The translations under genes were made by a program, and so were the position numbers. DNA of 33,307 nt from Verrucomicrobiales bacterium (GTDB lineage: Bacteria > Verrucomicrobiota > Verrucomicrobiia > Limisphaerales > Palsa-1400). The stretch spans positions 1 to 33,307 of the forward strand of contig PLGF01000044.1 of NCBI GenBank assembly GCA_003138485.1, in the 5' to 3' direction. A model generated the notes under the pieces. The model had not been told where the DNA came from. It ran no database searches and worked only from the letters and a program-made list of their open reading frames with translations. Below, in pieces: positions 1-7,768 of the stretch (position 1 is the stretch's first letter; each line of letters opens with the position of its first letter).

Positions 1-2
1 TC

Positions 3-1466
3 CGACAGCCGTCGGAATACGCATTCTCGTGCAATTGCTTTCTCAACTATGTGCATTGCAAGCTCGAAGGCCGCCGCACGGGCGGTTTTGTCGGGCCTGT
101 CACCTTTGGTGAAATCGCTTTCCAGTTGCTCAACCAGACTCTGGTCTATATCGAGATTGTCGAGGTCCCTTCGTCGCCCGGCGTTTCGAATGCCACCACT
201 ATGGAACTGTCCGCCGCCTACGAAGTGATTCAGGCCAGTGAGAGGCGGTTCCGCACGTTGAGCGAATTCGCGCCGATGGGGATTTTTTTGACCGGCGAAG
301 ACGGGAGGTTGGTTTACGAAAACTCCCGTTGCCAGGAACTGAGCGGAGTTTCAACCGAAGACGCCATCGCCGGCCGAAGCTGGCTTCAGAGCATCCATCC
401 CAACGATCTGCCGGGCGTGACTGCCGGCCTTAAAGAGAGCGAAAGCAAAGGCCTTGATTTTGACCACGAGTTCCGATTCGTGCGCCCCAATGGCGAAATT
501 CGCTGGGTCCGACTGCGCACGGCCTTTCTGCGCTCGGAAACTGGCGGGATTACAGGGCGCGTTGGGATGGTGGTGAACATCAGTGACAGGAAGCAGGCGG
601 AAATCGAACTGGAGCGGATACACCAGGACCTGATCCGCGCCTCGCGCGAAGCCGCCATCGCGGAATTCGCCAGCGGCGTGTTGCACAATGTCAAAAACGT
701 CATCAACAGCATCAACATTTCCGCCAGCGTCATTGCCGATCAATTGAAGCAGTCCAGGGCCTCCCATCTGACCAAGGTCACAGCCTTGCTGAACGAGCAT
801 GCTGGTGACCTGGGCTCTTTCATCACTGAGCATCAGCAGGGAAAACTCGTCCCCGGCTATCTGGTACAATTGGCCGAACGCCTGGCCACGGAGCACGAAA
901 CAATCCTCGGGGAATTGCGGGAACTGGAACAAAATGTTCGACACGTTACAGAAATAGTGACGATGCAGCAAAGCTCCGCCAAGATGGGCGGCGCGAGCGA
1001 GCGGGTCAAGCCCGTTGACATGATGGAAGACTCGCTGCGCATTGTTTCCTCCAGTCTGGCACGGCACGGCGTCCAAGTGGTGCGCGACTATGCTGGCAGC
1101 CTGCCTGACATCATGGTTGAGAAACACAAGGTTTTGCAGGTTCTGGTCAACCTCCTCCGCAACGCCAACCAAGCCTGCCTTGCTTCCGACCGGCCTGACA
1201 AACAAGTGGCCTTGCGGGCCAGCAATGGCGGTGATTTTGTCCACCTGAGTGTGGCAGACAATGGCGTCGGCATCCCTCCTGAAAATCTCACCCGCATTTT
1301 TGAGGGCGGGTTCACGACGAAAAACGACGGCCACGGCTTCGGCTTGCGCAGCAGCGCCCGCATGGTGCGGGAACTTGGAGGAGACCTCCAAGCGCATAGT
1401 GACGGCGTTGGCACTGGCGCCACCTTTTCGATTACGCTGCCAATTCACCTGGCAGCCGCCAAATAA
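3..1466 (+). CDS. FIST-PAS sensor histidine kinase, C-terminal part (cut by window edge)
   Basis: Probable signal-transduction kinase. The frame is open to the left edge, so the GTG at 51 is unlikely to be the true start. The first ~55 residues (FxCNCFLN, then GPVTFGEIAFQLLNQTLV) resemble the end of a FIST_C sensory domain, which is known to bind small ligands. A PAS domain follows (about residues 80-195; RWVRLRTAF and the end motif ISDRKQAE). The phosphoacceptor helix is of the GVLHNVKNVINS type, with the candidate His at 684-686. The ATPase domain has N-box LVNLLRNANQA, G1 DNGVGIP, F-box FEGGFTTK and G2 GHGFGL. There is no membrane segment in the visible part, suggesting a cytoplasmic kinase. 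No response regulator is seen beside it. The kinase call is firm; the FIST part rests on a short tail. Confidence 0.88.
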   Translation, partial: RQPSEYAFSCNCFLNYVHCKLEGRRTGGFVGPVTFGEIAFQLLNQTLVYIEIVEVPSSPGVSNATTMELSAAYEVIQASERRFRTLSEFAPMGIFLTGEDGRLVYENSRCQELSGVSTEDAIAGRSWLQSIHPNDLPGVTAGLKESESKGLDFDHEFRFVRPNGEIRWVRLRTAFLRSETGGITGRVGMVVNISDRKQAEIELERIHQDLIRASREAAIAEFASGVLHNVKNVINSINISASVIADQLKQSRASHLTKVTALLNEHAGDLGSFITEHQQGKLVPGYLVQLAERLATEHETILGELRELEQNVRHVTEIVTMQQSSAKMGGASERVKPVDMMEDSLRIVSSSLARHGVQVVRDYAGSLPDIMVEKHKVLQVLVNLLRNANQACLASDRPDKQVALRASNGGDFVHLSVADNGVGIPPENLTRIFEGGFTTKNDGHGFGLRSSARMVRELGGDLQAHSDGVGTGATFSITLPIHLAAAK

Positions 1467-1468
1467 GG

Positions 1469-1623
1469 AGGTGGAAATAAATTAAGGTGGCAAGATGACG
1501 CAGGGATTTTGGCGGCTGGCAAGGGCGAGCGAGGCGCATATCCGCATGGATCTGCAACGAGCGAGCAACGCTGCCAGCCGCCAAAAGAACCAGTCAGCTT
1601 GCCACCTTAATTTATTTCCACCT
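1469..1623. repeat. MITE-like element with 26-bp perfect terminal inverted repeats
   Basis: The 26 bases at 1469-1494 are the exact reverse complement of 1598-1623 (starting AGGTGGAAATAAATTAAGG). A second nested pair of 15 bp, TTTTGGCGGCTGGCA at 1507-1521 and its complement at 1572-1586, lies inside. The element begins two bases after the stop codon of the kinase gene. It has no coding capacity. It may be a non-autonomous mobile element or a REP-like extragenic palindrome; as RNA it would form a long stem and could end transcription of the kinase gene. The perfect arms suggest recent insertion or selection for the structure. Confidence 0.75.
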
Positions 1624-1681
1624 GCTAAGTCCAGCCTCAAGGTGGCCCGCCTGCAATTGGAGGAATGACCCTCGGAAGCTC

Positions 1682-2191
1682 CTATTCGGCAGGCGAACGC
1701 ACCACTCTCCCGTTCAGAGGCTCCCCGTGGAAACGGCTCTCGAAGCGAGGGATAAAATCCAATTGGGCCTTGCGCGCCACGGCTTGCAGATACTCGCGCG
1801 TGCGGGAGGACCGCGGGTCCTGCGGTTCGTCGGCCCCAATCAATGCGGTGAGGGCGCCCTCGCGTGAGGCCCGGCGTGGCAGCCAAGCGTCTATCCAGAC
1901 GTAAAGGCCAAGCGGCAATTCATCCGCGGCATGGACCGAGACCACAATCAGATCGGCTACCAGGGCGGCGCGAACAGCCTCCGTGAGGATCTGGATATCG
2001 TCCAAGGAATGGGCGTCGTACCATGTGTTTCGGACGTGTTCGTTTCCGGCCAGTTGCGTTGCCAGGCGGCACATTGGCACGCCCCAGCTTTGGGTCAGCG
2101 GGTCTTGATAAACTCCCACGATGGTTAAGGCATACTCCGATTCAGCCGGGGCAACGGTTACTTGGTCCGAAAGAAAATCAGTCGCGTTCAT
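1682..2191 (-). CDS. Conserved-looking hypothetical protein, 169 aa
   Basis: I do not recognise a named family. The protein has a plausible single alpha/beta domain: an early beta strand (YALTIVGVYQ), a WYDAHSLDD segment, the helix/strand ILTEAVRAALVADLIVVSVHAADELP, and a later strand GALTALIGADEP. The pattern of alternating helices and hydrophobic strands with 'ADLIVVSVHAADELP' hints at a Rossmann-like or receiver-like fold, but there is no clear catalytic motif. No signal peptide or membrane segment is visible. It is transcribed towards the kinase gene and away from the dehydrogenase operon. The start is the ATG at 2191, without a clear Shine-Dalgarno site. The coding frame has ordinary composition, so it is likely real. 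Confidence 0.6.
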   Translation of the reverse strand: MNATDFLSDQVTVAPAESEYALTIVGVYQDPLTQSWGVPMCRLATQLAGNEHVRNTWYDAHSLDDIQILTEAVRAALVADLIVVSVHAADELPLGLYVWIDAWLPRRASREGALTALIGADEPQDPRSSRTREYLQAVARKAQLDFIPRFESRFHGEPLNGRVVRSPAE

Positions 2192-2473
2192 ATGACTTAC
2201 AAGCTCAAGCGCAATCGTCGTCAGAAAAGCGATTTTGGCGCAATGGGGTGTTCACCCCATATGCCGGTTGAGTGGTTGGCGCGCGCTATGCTGTAAAGTG
2301 GATTTGGGACTTGGACTTTCTGCCCGCGGAACACGTGGATCACGCTGAAAAGAAGAGAAATGCGTCAGACTTCTCTTTCTGCGTCATTCCGCGTCTTCCG
2401 CGGGAAAAAACTCTTGCAATCTCCACAAAGAAACCATTGCGCCACGACGCCCATGCGCGATAGATTACACCCC

Positions 2474-3526
2474 ATGCTGCATTCTGAGGAGAATCCGCGG
2501 ACGCCCGAAGCGCCCCCGCCTTTTCCAGCGCAATATCTGAAGGCCTATCGCTTCATGCTTTTGGCACGGGTGTTGGACGACAAGATCGCCAGTTTGGGAC
2601 GGGCGGGCAAGATTCACGGCGGCGTGTTCCTGGGCCGCGGCCAGGAGGCCTTGAGCGCCGCGCTGGGCATGGCTTTGCGCCCCGGCGACATTTTCGCCCC
2701 GCTCATTCGCGACGGCGCCGGGCGTCTGGCATTTGGCGAGCCACTGCTTGATGCCGTCCGCACTTGTCTGGGTTCCGCGCTCGGTCCGATGCGGGGACGG
2801 GACGGCAATGTGCATCGGGGACGTCCGAAGAAGGGGTTGCTGCCGATGATCAGCCATTTGGGGGCGATGATTTCGGTGGTCAACGGAGCGTTGATGGCCC
2901 GGCGATTCAACCATGTGGAAGGCGTGGTGGGAGCGGCGTGCGTTGGGGACGGAGGGACATCGACGGGCGCGTTTCACGAGGCGCTCAACCAGGCGGCGGT
3001 CGAGCATTTGCCGCTGGTTCTGGTTGTGGCCAACAATCAATACGCCTATTCCACGCCTACGCGGCGCCAGTTTGCCTGCAAGGACCTCTCCGATAGAGCC
3101 ATCGGATACGGGGCGACGCCGCACAAGGCGGATGGGACGGATTTGGAGGACTGTTTGCGGGTGCTCTCCACGGCGGTGGCGCAGGCGCGCGCCGGCGGCG
3201 GACCCCAGTTGGTCGTCGCCAGCTTGCTGCGCCTGTGCGGACACGGCGAGCACGACGACGCCCACTATGTTGATGCGAAGCTTAAAGAGTCGGCTTTGGG
3301 GCGGGATTGTCTGCAAGTGGCGGAGGAGCGGTTGTTGCGGGAAGGATGGGCGGACTCTGAAGCGCTTCTGGCGCTGCGTCAGGAGGTGACGCGGGAAGTC
3401 GAGGCAGCGGCGGCCACGGCGCAACGCGAGCCGGCCCCGGACCCATTCAAAGAGGACTGGTGCGCGCTGTCTTCGCGCCACCTGAGGGAGATTTTTGAAG
3501 CGCCGATTCCTTCCATCCCGGCATGA
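2474..3526 (+). CDS. pdhA: Pyruvate (2-oxoacid) dehydrogenase E1 component, alpha subunit
   Basis: Thiamine-diphosphate-dependent subunit that, with E1 beta, decarboxylates a 2-oxoacid (most likely pyruvate) and passes the acyl group to the lipoyl arm of E2. The ThDP motif is clear: GDG at residues 158-160, then 26 residues to NN at 187-188 (VVANNQYAYSTP). The 350-residue length fits the two-subunit E1 class. The frame is open upstream (ATGs at 2360 and 2453), but that part is non-conserved; the ATG at 2474 gives a normal N terminus, MLHSEENPRTP. Its stop overlaps the start of the beta gene (ATGA), so the two are translationally coupled. Substrate cannot be fixed from sequence; acetoin or branched-chain acids are alternatives. 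The 282 bp upstream show no gene. Confidence 0.93.
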   Translation: MLHSEENPRTPEAPPPFPAQYLKAYRFMLLARVLDDKIASLGRAGKIHGGVFLGRGQEALSAALGMALRPGDIFAPLIRDGAGRLAFGEPLLDAVRTCLGSALGPMRGRDGNVHRGRPKKGLLPMISHLGAMISVVNGALMARRFNHVEGVVGAACVGDGGTSTGAFHEALNQAAVEHLPLVLVVANNQYAYSTPTRRQFACKDLSDRAIGYGATPHKADGTDLEDCLRVLSTAVAQARAGGGPQLVVASLLRLCGHGEHDDAHYVDAKLKESALGRDCLQVAEERLLREGWADSEALLALRQEVTREVEAAAATAQREPAPDPFKEDWCALSSRHLREIFEAPIPSIPA

Positions 3527-4488
3527 GCATCACCTATCTGGAAGCCATTCGAGAGGCCCAGGCCAAAGCGCTGGCGGATGATCCGCGTGTCTTTATTTAC
3601 GGGCAGGACGTCGGCGAGTTCGGCGGCGCGTTCAAGGCGACCAAGAGGCTGGCGCAGGAGTTTCCCGGCCGGGTGCTGGACGCGCCGATCAGCGAGGACG
3701 CGATCGTGGGCGCCGCCATTGGAGCGGCCATCGAAGGCATGCGCCCGATCATCGAGATGCAGTATGCCGATTTTTCAACGCCGGGCTTCAACCAAATCAT
3801 CAACCAGGCCGCCACGCTTTTTTGGCGCACGCGGGTCCCGTGCCCCATTACGATCCGGATGCCTTCGGGCGGGCTCGCAGGCGGCGGCCCCTTTCACAGC
3901 CAATGCCTGGAAGGCCTTTACGCCCATTATCCGGGATTGATCGTGATGACTCCGGCCACGGTTGAGGACGCCTACAGCATGTTGCTGGAGGCGGTGGCCA
4001 TCGACGATCCGGTCATTTTCTGCGAGCACAAACATCTTTATTATCACCTCAAAGCCCCGGCGCTGCCGACTGATGCGATGCCCGTCGGCAAAGCCCGCGT
4101 GGCGCGGGCGGGCCGGGACCTGACCATTGTCACTTACAGCGCCATGTTGCACGAAGCGCTCGCCGCCGCCGAAGAAATCGCCCTGGAGGGAGAGGAGATC
4201 GAAGTGGTGGACTTGCGCTCGATCAAACCGCTGGATACCGACACCGTGGTCGCCTCCGTGGCGCGGACGGGGCGGTTGCTCTGCGTCGGCGAAGCGTTCC
4301 CGTGGGGCGGTGTGACGGCGGAAGTGATCGCGCGGGTCGCGACGGAGGGTTTTGGGCTGCTGGACGCCCCTCCGCAGCGCCTCAACGCCAAAGACACGCC
4401 CATTCCCTACCATCCCGATCTTTGGTCCGTTCACCGCCCCAACGCGAACAGCATCGGCGCCGCCGCCCGGAATTTGTTGCGAATGTGA
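3523..4488 (+). CDS. pdhB: Pyruvate (2-oxoacid) dehydrogenase E1 component, beta subunit
   Basis: Beta subunit of the heterotetrameric E1 enzyme, with a transketolase-like pyrimidine-binding domain (about residues 3-180: TYLEAIREAQAKAL, GQDVGEFGGAFKATKRL, PIIEMQYADF, RMPSGG) and a C-terminal transketolase domain (about 195-310: DLTIVTYSAMLHEAL, VVDLRSIKPLDTDTV, CVGEAF). The length of 321 residues is typical. The ATG overlaps the stop of the alpha gene by four bases, and the E2 gene starts one base after this stop, so all three are one transcription and assembly unit. Confidence 0.94.
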   Translation: MSITYLEAIREAQAKALADDPRVFIYGQDVGEFGGAFKATKRLAQEFPGRVLDAPISEDAIVGAAIGAAIEGMRPIIEMQYADFSTPGFNQIINQAATLFWRTRVPCPITIRMPSGGLAGGGPFHSQCLEGLYAHYPGLIVMTPATVEDAYSMLLEAVAIDDPVIFCEHKHLYYHLKAPALPTDAMPVGKARVARAGRDLTIVTYSAMLHEALAAAEEIALEGEEIEVVDLRSIKPLDTDTVVASVARTGRLLCVGEAFPWGGVTAEVIARVATEGFGLLDAPPQRLNAKDTPIPYHPDLWSVHRPNANSIGAAARNLLRM

Positions 4489-4489
4489 A

Positions 4490-5692
4490 ATGAAACAATT
4501 GCCCATCATCATGCCCCAATTGGGGGAGTCCATCGCCGAAGCGACCATTGTCAATTACCTGGTCAAGCCGGGCGACGTCGTCGCCGCGGGCCAGGACATC
4601 CTGGAGGTGGAAACCAACAAGGCGACGATGATCGTCTCCTCCCCGTGCGCCGGGAAGGTGGTCGCATTGACGGCCAAAATTGGCGAAAGCTATCCGATCG
4701 GCGCGGCGCTGGGGCGCGTCGAACTGTCCGCGGAAGAAGCCGGAAAAATGGGGTTGGACACGGCGGCGCCTGAAGAAGCGCGCCCGCCCGCCAATGGCGC
4801 CGAGAGCCTGGCCAAAGGCGAAACAGAAGCCAGACGCGGCGTCGAACCGACCGTGCGGGGATTGCCCGTTCCCGCCCACGCGTCCGGGGCAAGCTACATG
4901 TCTCCGCGCATGAAGGCGCGGATGAACGAGTTGGGATTGCACGCCGCAGACCTGGCCGGCGTGCCGGGCAGCGGCGCGGCCGGGCGGGTCACCATCCAGG
5001 ATTTTGAGTTCTTCCTGGCCAATCTGGAAAAGCACAAGCTCAGCACCGCCTCCAGCATGCGCGTGGCGGTTGCCGACGCCATGAGGCGAAGCTGGACGCG
5101 TCCGCTGGCGACGGTGGGGATGCCATGCCCTTTGGAAGCCATGCTGGCGCACCGCAAGGTCAGCCGGCCCAAGATCGGCCCTGCGCTTTACACGTTGCGC
5201 GCGCTGGCCGTCGCGCTGGCTGACAACAGCGCCCCCGCCGGGCGCCTCATCGGAAACAAAATCGTCCATCCCCCATCCATCGACATCGGTTTCGCGGTGG
5301 AAGCGGAGGACGGCGTGCTGGTGCCCGTCGTGCGCAACGCGGACGTCCGCCCGTTGAGCGAATTGATCACCTTCTACAACGAATTAGTCGCCCTGGCGCG
5401 CCAGCGCCGCCTGCCGCCGGAGGCGACCGGCGGCTCAATTGCGACCGTGACGAATTTCGGGACATTTGGATTGACATGGGCGACTCCCATTCCGCTGCCC
5501 GAGCAAACCCTCGTCCTGGGCCTGGGCGCGGGCCGGAAGATCCCGTTCTGGGACAACAAGAAAAACCAATTTGTGCCCGTCACGGAGGCGAACCTCACCC
5601 TCAGCTTCGATCATCGCGTGCTGGACGGCGGCGCCGCCGGGCGCCTGCTTTCGAAAGTGGCGTCGCTGCTGCAATCACCGGAGAAACTCTAG
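4490..5692 (+). CDS. pdhC: Dihydrolipoamide acyltransferase (E2) of the 2-oxoacid dehydrogenase complex
   Basis: Core enzyme that moves the acyl group from E1 to coenzyme A. In order: one lipoyl domain (residues 1-80) with the lipoylated lysine Lys44 in EVETNKATM; an Ala/Pro/Glu-rich linker (about 85-130); an E3-binding peripheral domain (about 133-175: YMSPRMKARMNELGL, GSGAAGRVTIQDF); and a catalytic CAT domain ending in the active-site motif DHRVLDGG with His375 and Asp379. The CAT domain (about 210 residues) is a little short but complete in motifs. The ATG at 4490 is chosen because the lipoyl domain begins there (MKQLPIIMPQLGES); the open frame further upstream only overlaps pdhB. An E3 (lipoamide dehydrogenase) gene is not in this window and must be elsewhere. 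Confidence 0.93.
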   Translation: MKQLPIIMPQLGESIAEATIVNYLVKPGDVVAAGQDILEVETNKATMIVSSPCAGKVVALTAKIGESYPIGAALGRVELSAEEAGKMGLDTAAPEEARPPANGAESLAKGETEARRGVEPTVRGLPVPAHASGASYMSPRMKARMNELGLHAADLAGVPGSGAAGRVTIQDFEFFLANLEKHKLSTASSMRVAVADAMRRSWTRPLATVGMPCPLEAMLAHRKVSRPKIGPALYTLRALAVALADNSAPAGRLIGNKIVHPPSIDIGFAVEAEDGVLVPVVRNADVRPLSELITFYNELVALARQRRLPPEATGGSIATVTNFGTFGLTWATPIPLPEQTLVLGLGAGRKIPFWDNKKNQFVPVTEANLTLSFDHRVLDGGAAGRLLSKVASLLQSPEKL

Positions 5693-5705
5693 CGCCCGGC
5701 CCGCC

Positions 5706-6551
5706 ATGATCTTCGGCGCGCATTGTTCGACGGCGGGCGGCCCGTGGACGGCCCTGGAAAGGGCGGAGCGGATCGGGGCGGAATGCGTCCAGATATTCGT
5801 CAAGAATAATATGCAGTGGTTCGGACGGCCCCCCGCGCCCGACGACCTCGCGCGGTTCAAGCGCGAGAAGGCCCGCACCGGCTTTAGGGCCATTTTCGGA
5901 CACGCCGGCTACCTCATCAACCTGGGCGCGCCGCCCTCGGCCAACCGGACCAAGTCCGTGCAATCGCTCATTCAGGAACTCACCTTCGCCGGCGCTCTGG
6001 AGCTGCCCTTGCTGGTGCTCCATCCCGGCGCGCATCTCGGCGCGGGGGAAACGCAGGGGCTGGAGCGGATCATCGCGGGGCTGGACGAGGTTTTTGCCGC
6101 GACCATGCGCTCGCCGGTGCGAGTGGCGCTGGAAAACACGGCCGGACAAGGAACCTGCCTGGGAAACCAGTTCGAGCATCTGGCCGCCATTTATGAAGGT
6201 GTCAAGAAGCCGGCGCGGCTGGCCGTCTGCATCGACACCGCGCATCTTTTCGCCGCCGGGTACGACATCCGGCAGCCCAAGGGATGGGACAAGACGATGC
6301 GCCGATTCCATGCGTTGATCGGGCGGGAACAAATCGCCGCCTTTCATTTGAACGATTCCAGGACCGAATTGAACTCGCGCGTGGACCGGCACGAGCACAT
6401 CGGCAAGGGGAAAATCGGATTGGAAGCCTTCCGCCACATTGTCAACGACAGCCATTTCCGCCCCTTGCCCGGCTGCCTTGAAACGCCCAAATCCGACGAC
6501 CTGCATGAAGACATCGAGAATCTCGCCACCCTGCGCTCCTTGGCGCGGTGA
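5706..6551 (+). CDS. nfo: Endonuclease IV (deoxyribonuclease IV)
   Basis: Zinc-dependent AP endonuclease of base-excision repair that cuts 5' to abasic sites. The 281 residues match the usual family length. The metal-site motifs of the TIM barrel are visible in order: GHAGYLINL (His66), LHPGAH, ALENTAGQG, CIDTAHLFAAGYD, AFHLNDS, RVDRHEHIGKGKIG and CLETPK. The ATG at 5706 fits the conserved N terminus (MIFGAHCSTAGG) and lies 13 bases after the E2 stop, so it may be co-transcribed with the dehydrogenase genes although unrelated in function. An upstream open frame from 5571 only overlaps the E2 gene. Confidence 0.95.
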   Translation: MIFGAHCSTAGGPWTALERAERIGAECVQIFVKNNMQWFGRPPAPDDLARFKREKARTGFRAIFGHAGYLINLGAPPSANRTKSVQSLIQELTFAGALELPLLVLHPGAHLGAGETQGLERIIAGLDEVFAATMRSPVRVALENTAGQGTCLGNQFEHLAAIYEGVKKPARLAVCIDTAHLFAAGYDIRQPKGWDKTMRRFHALIGREQIAAFHLNDSRTELNSRVDRHEHIGKGKIGLEAFRHIVNDSHFRPLPGCLETPKSDDLHEDIENLATLRSLAR

Positions 6552-6645
6552 GGCTGGGGTTAGCGCAACGATGGAGGGAGGGCAGCTTTTGGATATAAGC
6601 GGGCGCTGTCGTCGGGAGGAATCAGGGAAAATGACATTAGTCATT

Positions 6646-6692
6646 CCAGCGCATCATTGGCCCTTGAACTGCGAACATTTGAAATGCGCTGG
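6646..6692. terminator. Stem-loop between convergent nfo and hisH
   Basis: CCAGCGCAT (6646-6654) pairs perfectly with ATGCGCTGG (6684-6692) across a 29-base loop, ending one base before the hisH stop. A smaller palindrome, ATGACATTAGTCAT, sits at 6631-6644. The position between two converging genes suits a two-way terminator, but there is no T-run on either side, so this is only a candidate. Confidence 0.3.
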
Positions 6693-6693
6693 C

Positions 6694-7311
6694 CTATTTC
6701 CCCAGCGCGACGAAATTCTTCAGCAACCGCAGGCCCACCGTCTGGCTTTTCTCCGGGTGAAATTGTGTCGCATAGACGTTCCCGCGCCAGACGGATGAGG
6801 CGAAAGCTTCGCCGTGCGTGGTTTCCGTGGCGGGCAGCGCCGGATCGTCGGGCTTGGGAAAGAAGCTGTGGACAAAATAAACGTAACTGCCGGAGGGGAT
6901 GCCCTCAAAGATCGGGCAGTCCTGCCGGAGAATGCGTAACTGGTTCCAGCCAATCTGCGGCACTTTCAGGCCGCTGGTGGAGGAGAATCGAACGACCTTG
7001 CCGCCAAACACGCCCAAGCCCGGCGCGCAACTGTTGAACTCCTCGCTCCGCTCGAACAGCGCCTGGTAGCCGACGCAGATGCCCAGGAAAGGCCTCCCGC
7101 TCCCGATGAATTCCTTTATCGCGCCGAGGAGGTCCTGCCTGCGCATGGCGTTGACACAATCATCAAACGCGCCGACCCCCGGCAGCACGACGGCGTCTGC
7201 GCCCGCCATTTCGCCGGGAGACCGCGCGACGCGCACATCGGCGCCGACCTTGAGCAGCGCCTTCTGGACGCTGCGCAAATTCCCCGAATCATAATCAATC
7301 AAAGCAATCAC
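6694..7311 (-). CDS. hisH: Imidazole glycerol phosphate synthase, glutamine amidotransferase subunit
   Basis: Class I glutaminase subunit that supplies ammonia to HisF in histidine synthesis. The 205-residue length is normal. The nucleophile Cys79 is in GICVGYQ, and the other triad residues His185 and Glu187 are in QFHPEKSQ. Other family marks are the N terminus IDYDSGNLRSV, LPGVGAF and PQIGWNQL. Translation starts at a GTG (7309-7311). HisF and other his genes are not adjacent, so the pathway genes appear scattered. It converges with nfo and diverges from the peroxiredoxin gene across a 457-bp repeat-rich gap. Confidence 0.95.
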   Translation of the reverse strand: MIALIDYDSGNLRSVQKALLKVGADVRVARSPGEMAGADAVVLPGVGAFDDCVNAMRRQDLLGAIKEFIGSGRPFLGICVGYQALFERSEEFNSCAPGLGVFGGKVVRFSSTSGLKVPQIGWNQLRILRQDCPIFEGIPSGSYVYFVHSFFPKPDDPALPATETTHGEAFASSVWRGNVYATQFHPEKSQTVGLRLLKNFVALGK

Positions 7312-7413
7312 CGGAAGAGAAGCGTAGCAGCAAATGCCGTCCGGTCAACGCCGCCGGTGAGAGGGCGCCGCTCCAGGGCGCATCCCGCCTGTGTCGAAGC
7401 CCTAATCTGTAGC

Positions 7414-7455
7414 GCAGGTTTCCAAACCTGCCGTGCCGCCGATTTCCAGATCGGC
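7414..7455. repeat. Pair of palindromes with TTCCA loops
   Basis: Two adjacent hairpins of like design: GCAGGTTTCCAAACCTGC (7414-7431) and GCCGATTTCCAGATCGGC (7438-7455). Each has six-base arms around a loop of TTCCAA or TTCCAG. A third copy in the opposite orientation lies at 10181-10196. The arms differ in sequence but keep complementarity while the loop is constant, which is the mark of a structure-selected extragenic repeat family. Confidence 0.6.
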
Positions 7456-7541
7456 ACGCCGCGCAAAGTCATCACCGGAGCGGGCTTGGAGAAGTGAACA
7501 AATTATTGGGAAGACGCTTGCGCGCAGGCTTTGCGGGCTGG

Positions 7542-7665
7542 CCCTCTCCTTCCGCCGTCGCCTGACGGCTAGGGCGGGACAAGCCAGGAGAGGGAGAATC
7601 ATTGGCCGTCCACTTGAGTTTCCAACGACTGTCCGCCATGGCCCTGCGACGGCGGAGGGTGAGGG
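7542..7665. repeat. 124-bp MITE-like element with 20-bp imperfect inverted ends
   Basis: The left end CCCTCTCCTTCCGCCGTCGC (7542-7561) matches the reverse complement of the right end (7646-7665) at 18 of 20 bases. A 21-base stretch of the left end (7544-7564) recurs identically at 19743-19763, so the sequence is dispersed. There is no coding capacity. A non-autonomous transposable element or an extragenic palindrome is most likely. Confidence 0.55.
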
Positions 7666-7768
7666 TGGCGCGGCAAGGATAGATTTTGCCAAAAACAGAT
7701 TTGCGCCCCCCGGGAGCAAGATTCTCTCCGGAACTTGCAGCGGTTGCGTTTTATGGTAATGTGGCCAG

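Larger units (their letters stand above)
7312..7768. other. Repeat-rich gap between hisH and the peroxiredoxin gene
   Basis: No convincing gene is seen in these 457 bp. They hold a pair of small palindromes with TTCCA loops and a 124-bp element with inverted ends, both listed separately. Promoters for the two divergent genes should lie here, but I cannot place them with confidence. A reverse open frame from 7941 into this gap is the antisense of the peroxiredoxin gene and is not supported. Confidence 0.6.

Noticed and set aside
2360..2473. Upstream extension of the E1 alpha frame
   Set aside because: The 38 extra residues are unlike any E1 alpha N terminus, and the conserved part begins after the ATG at 2474.
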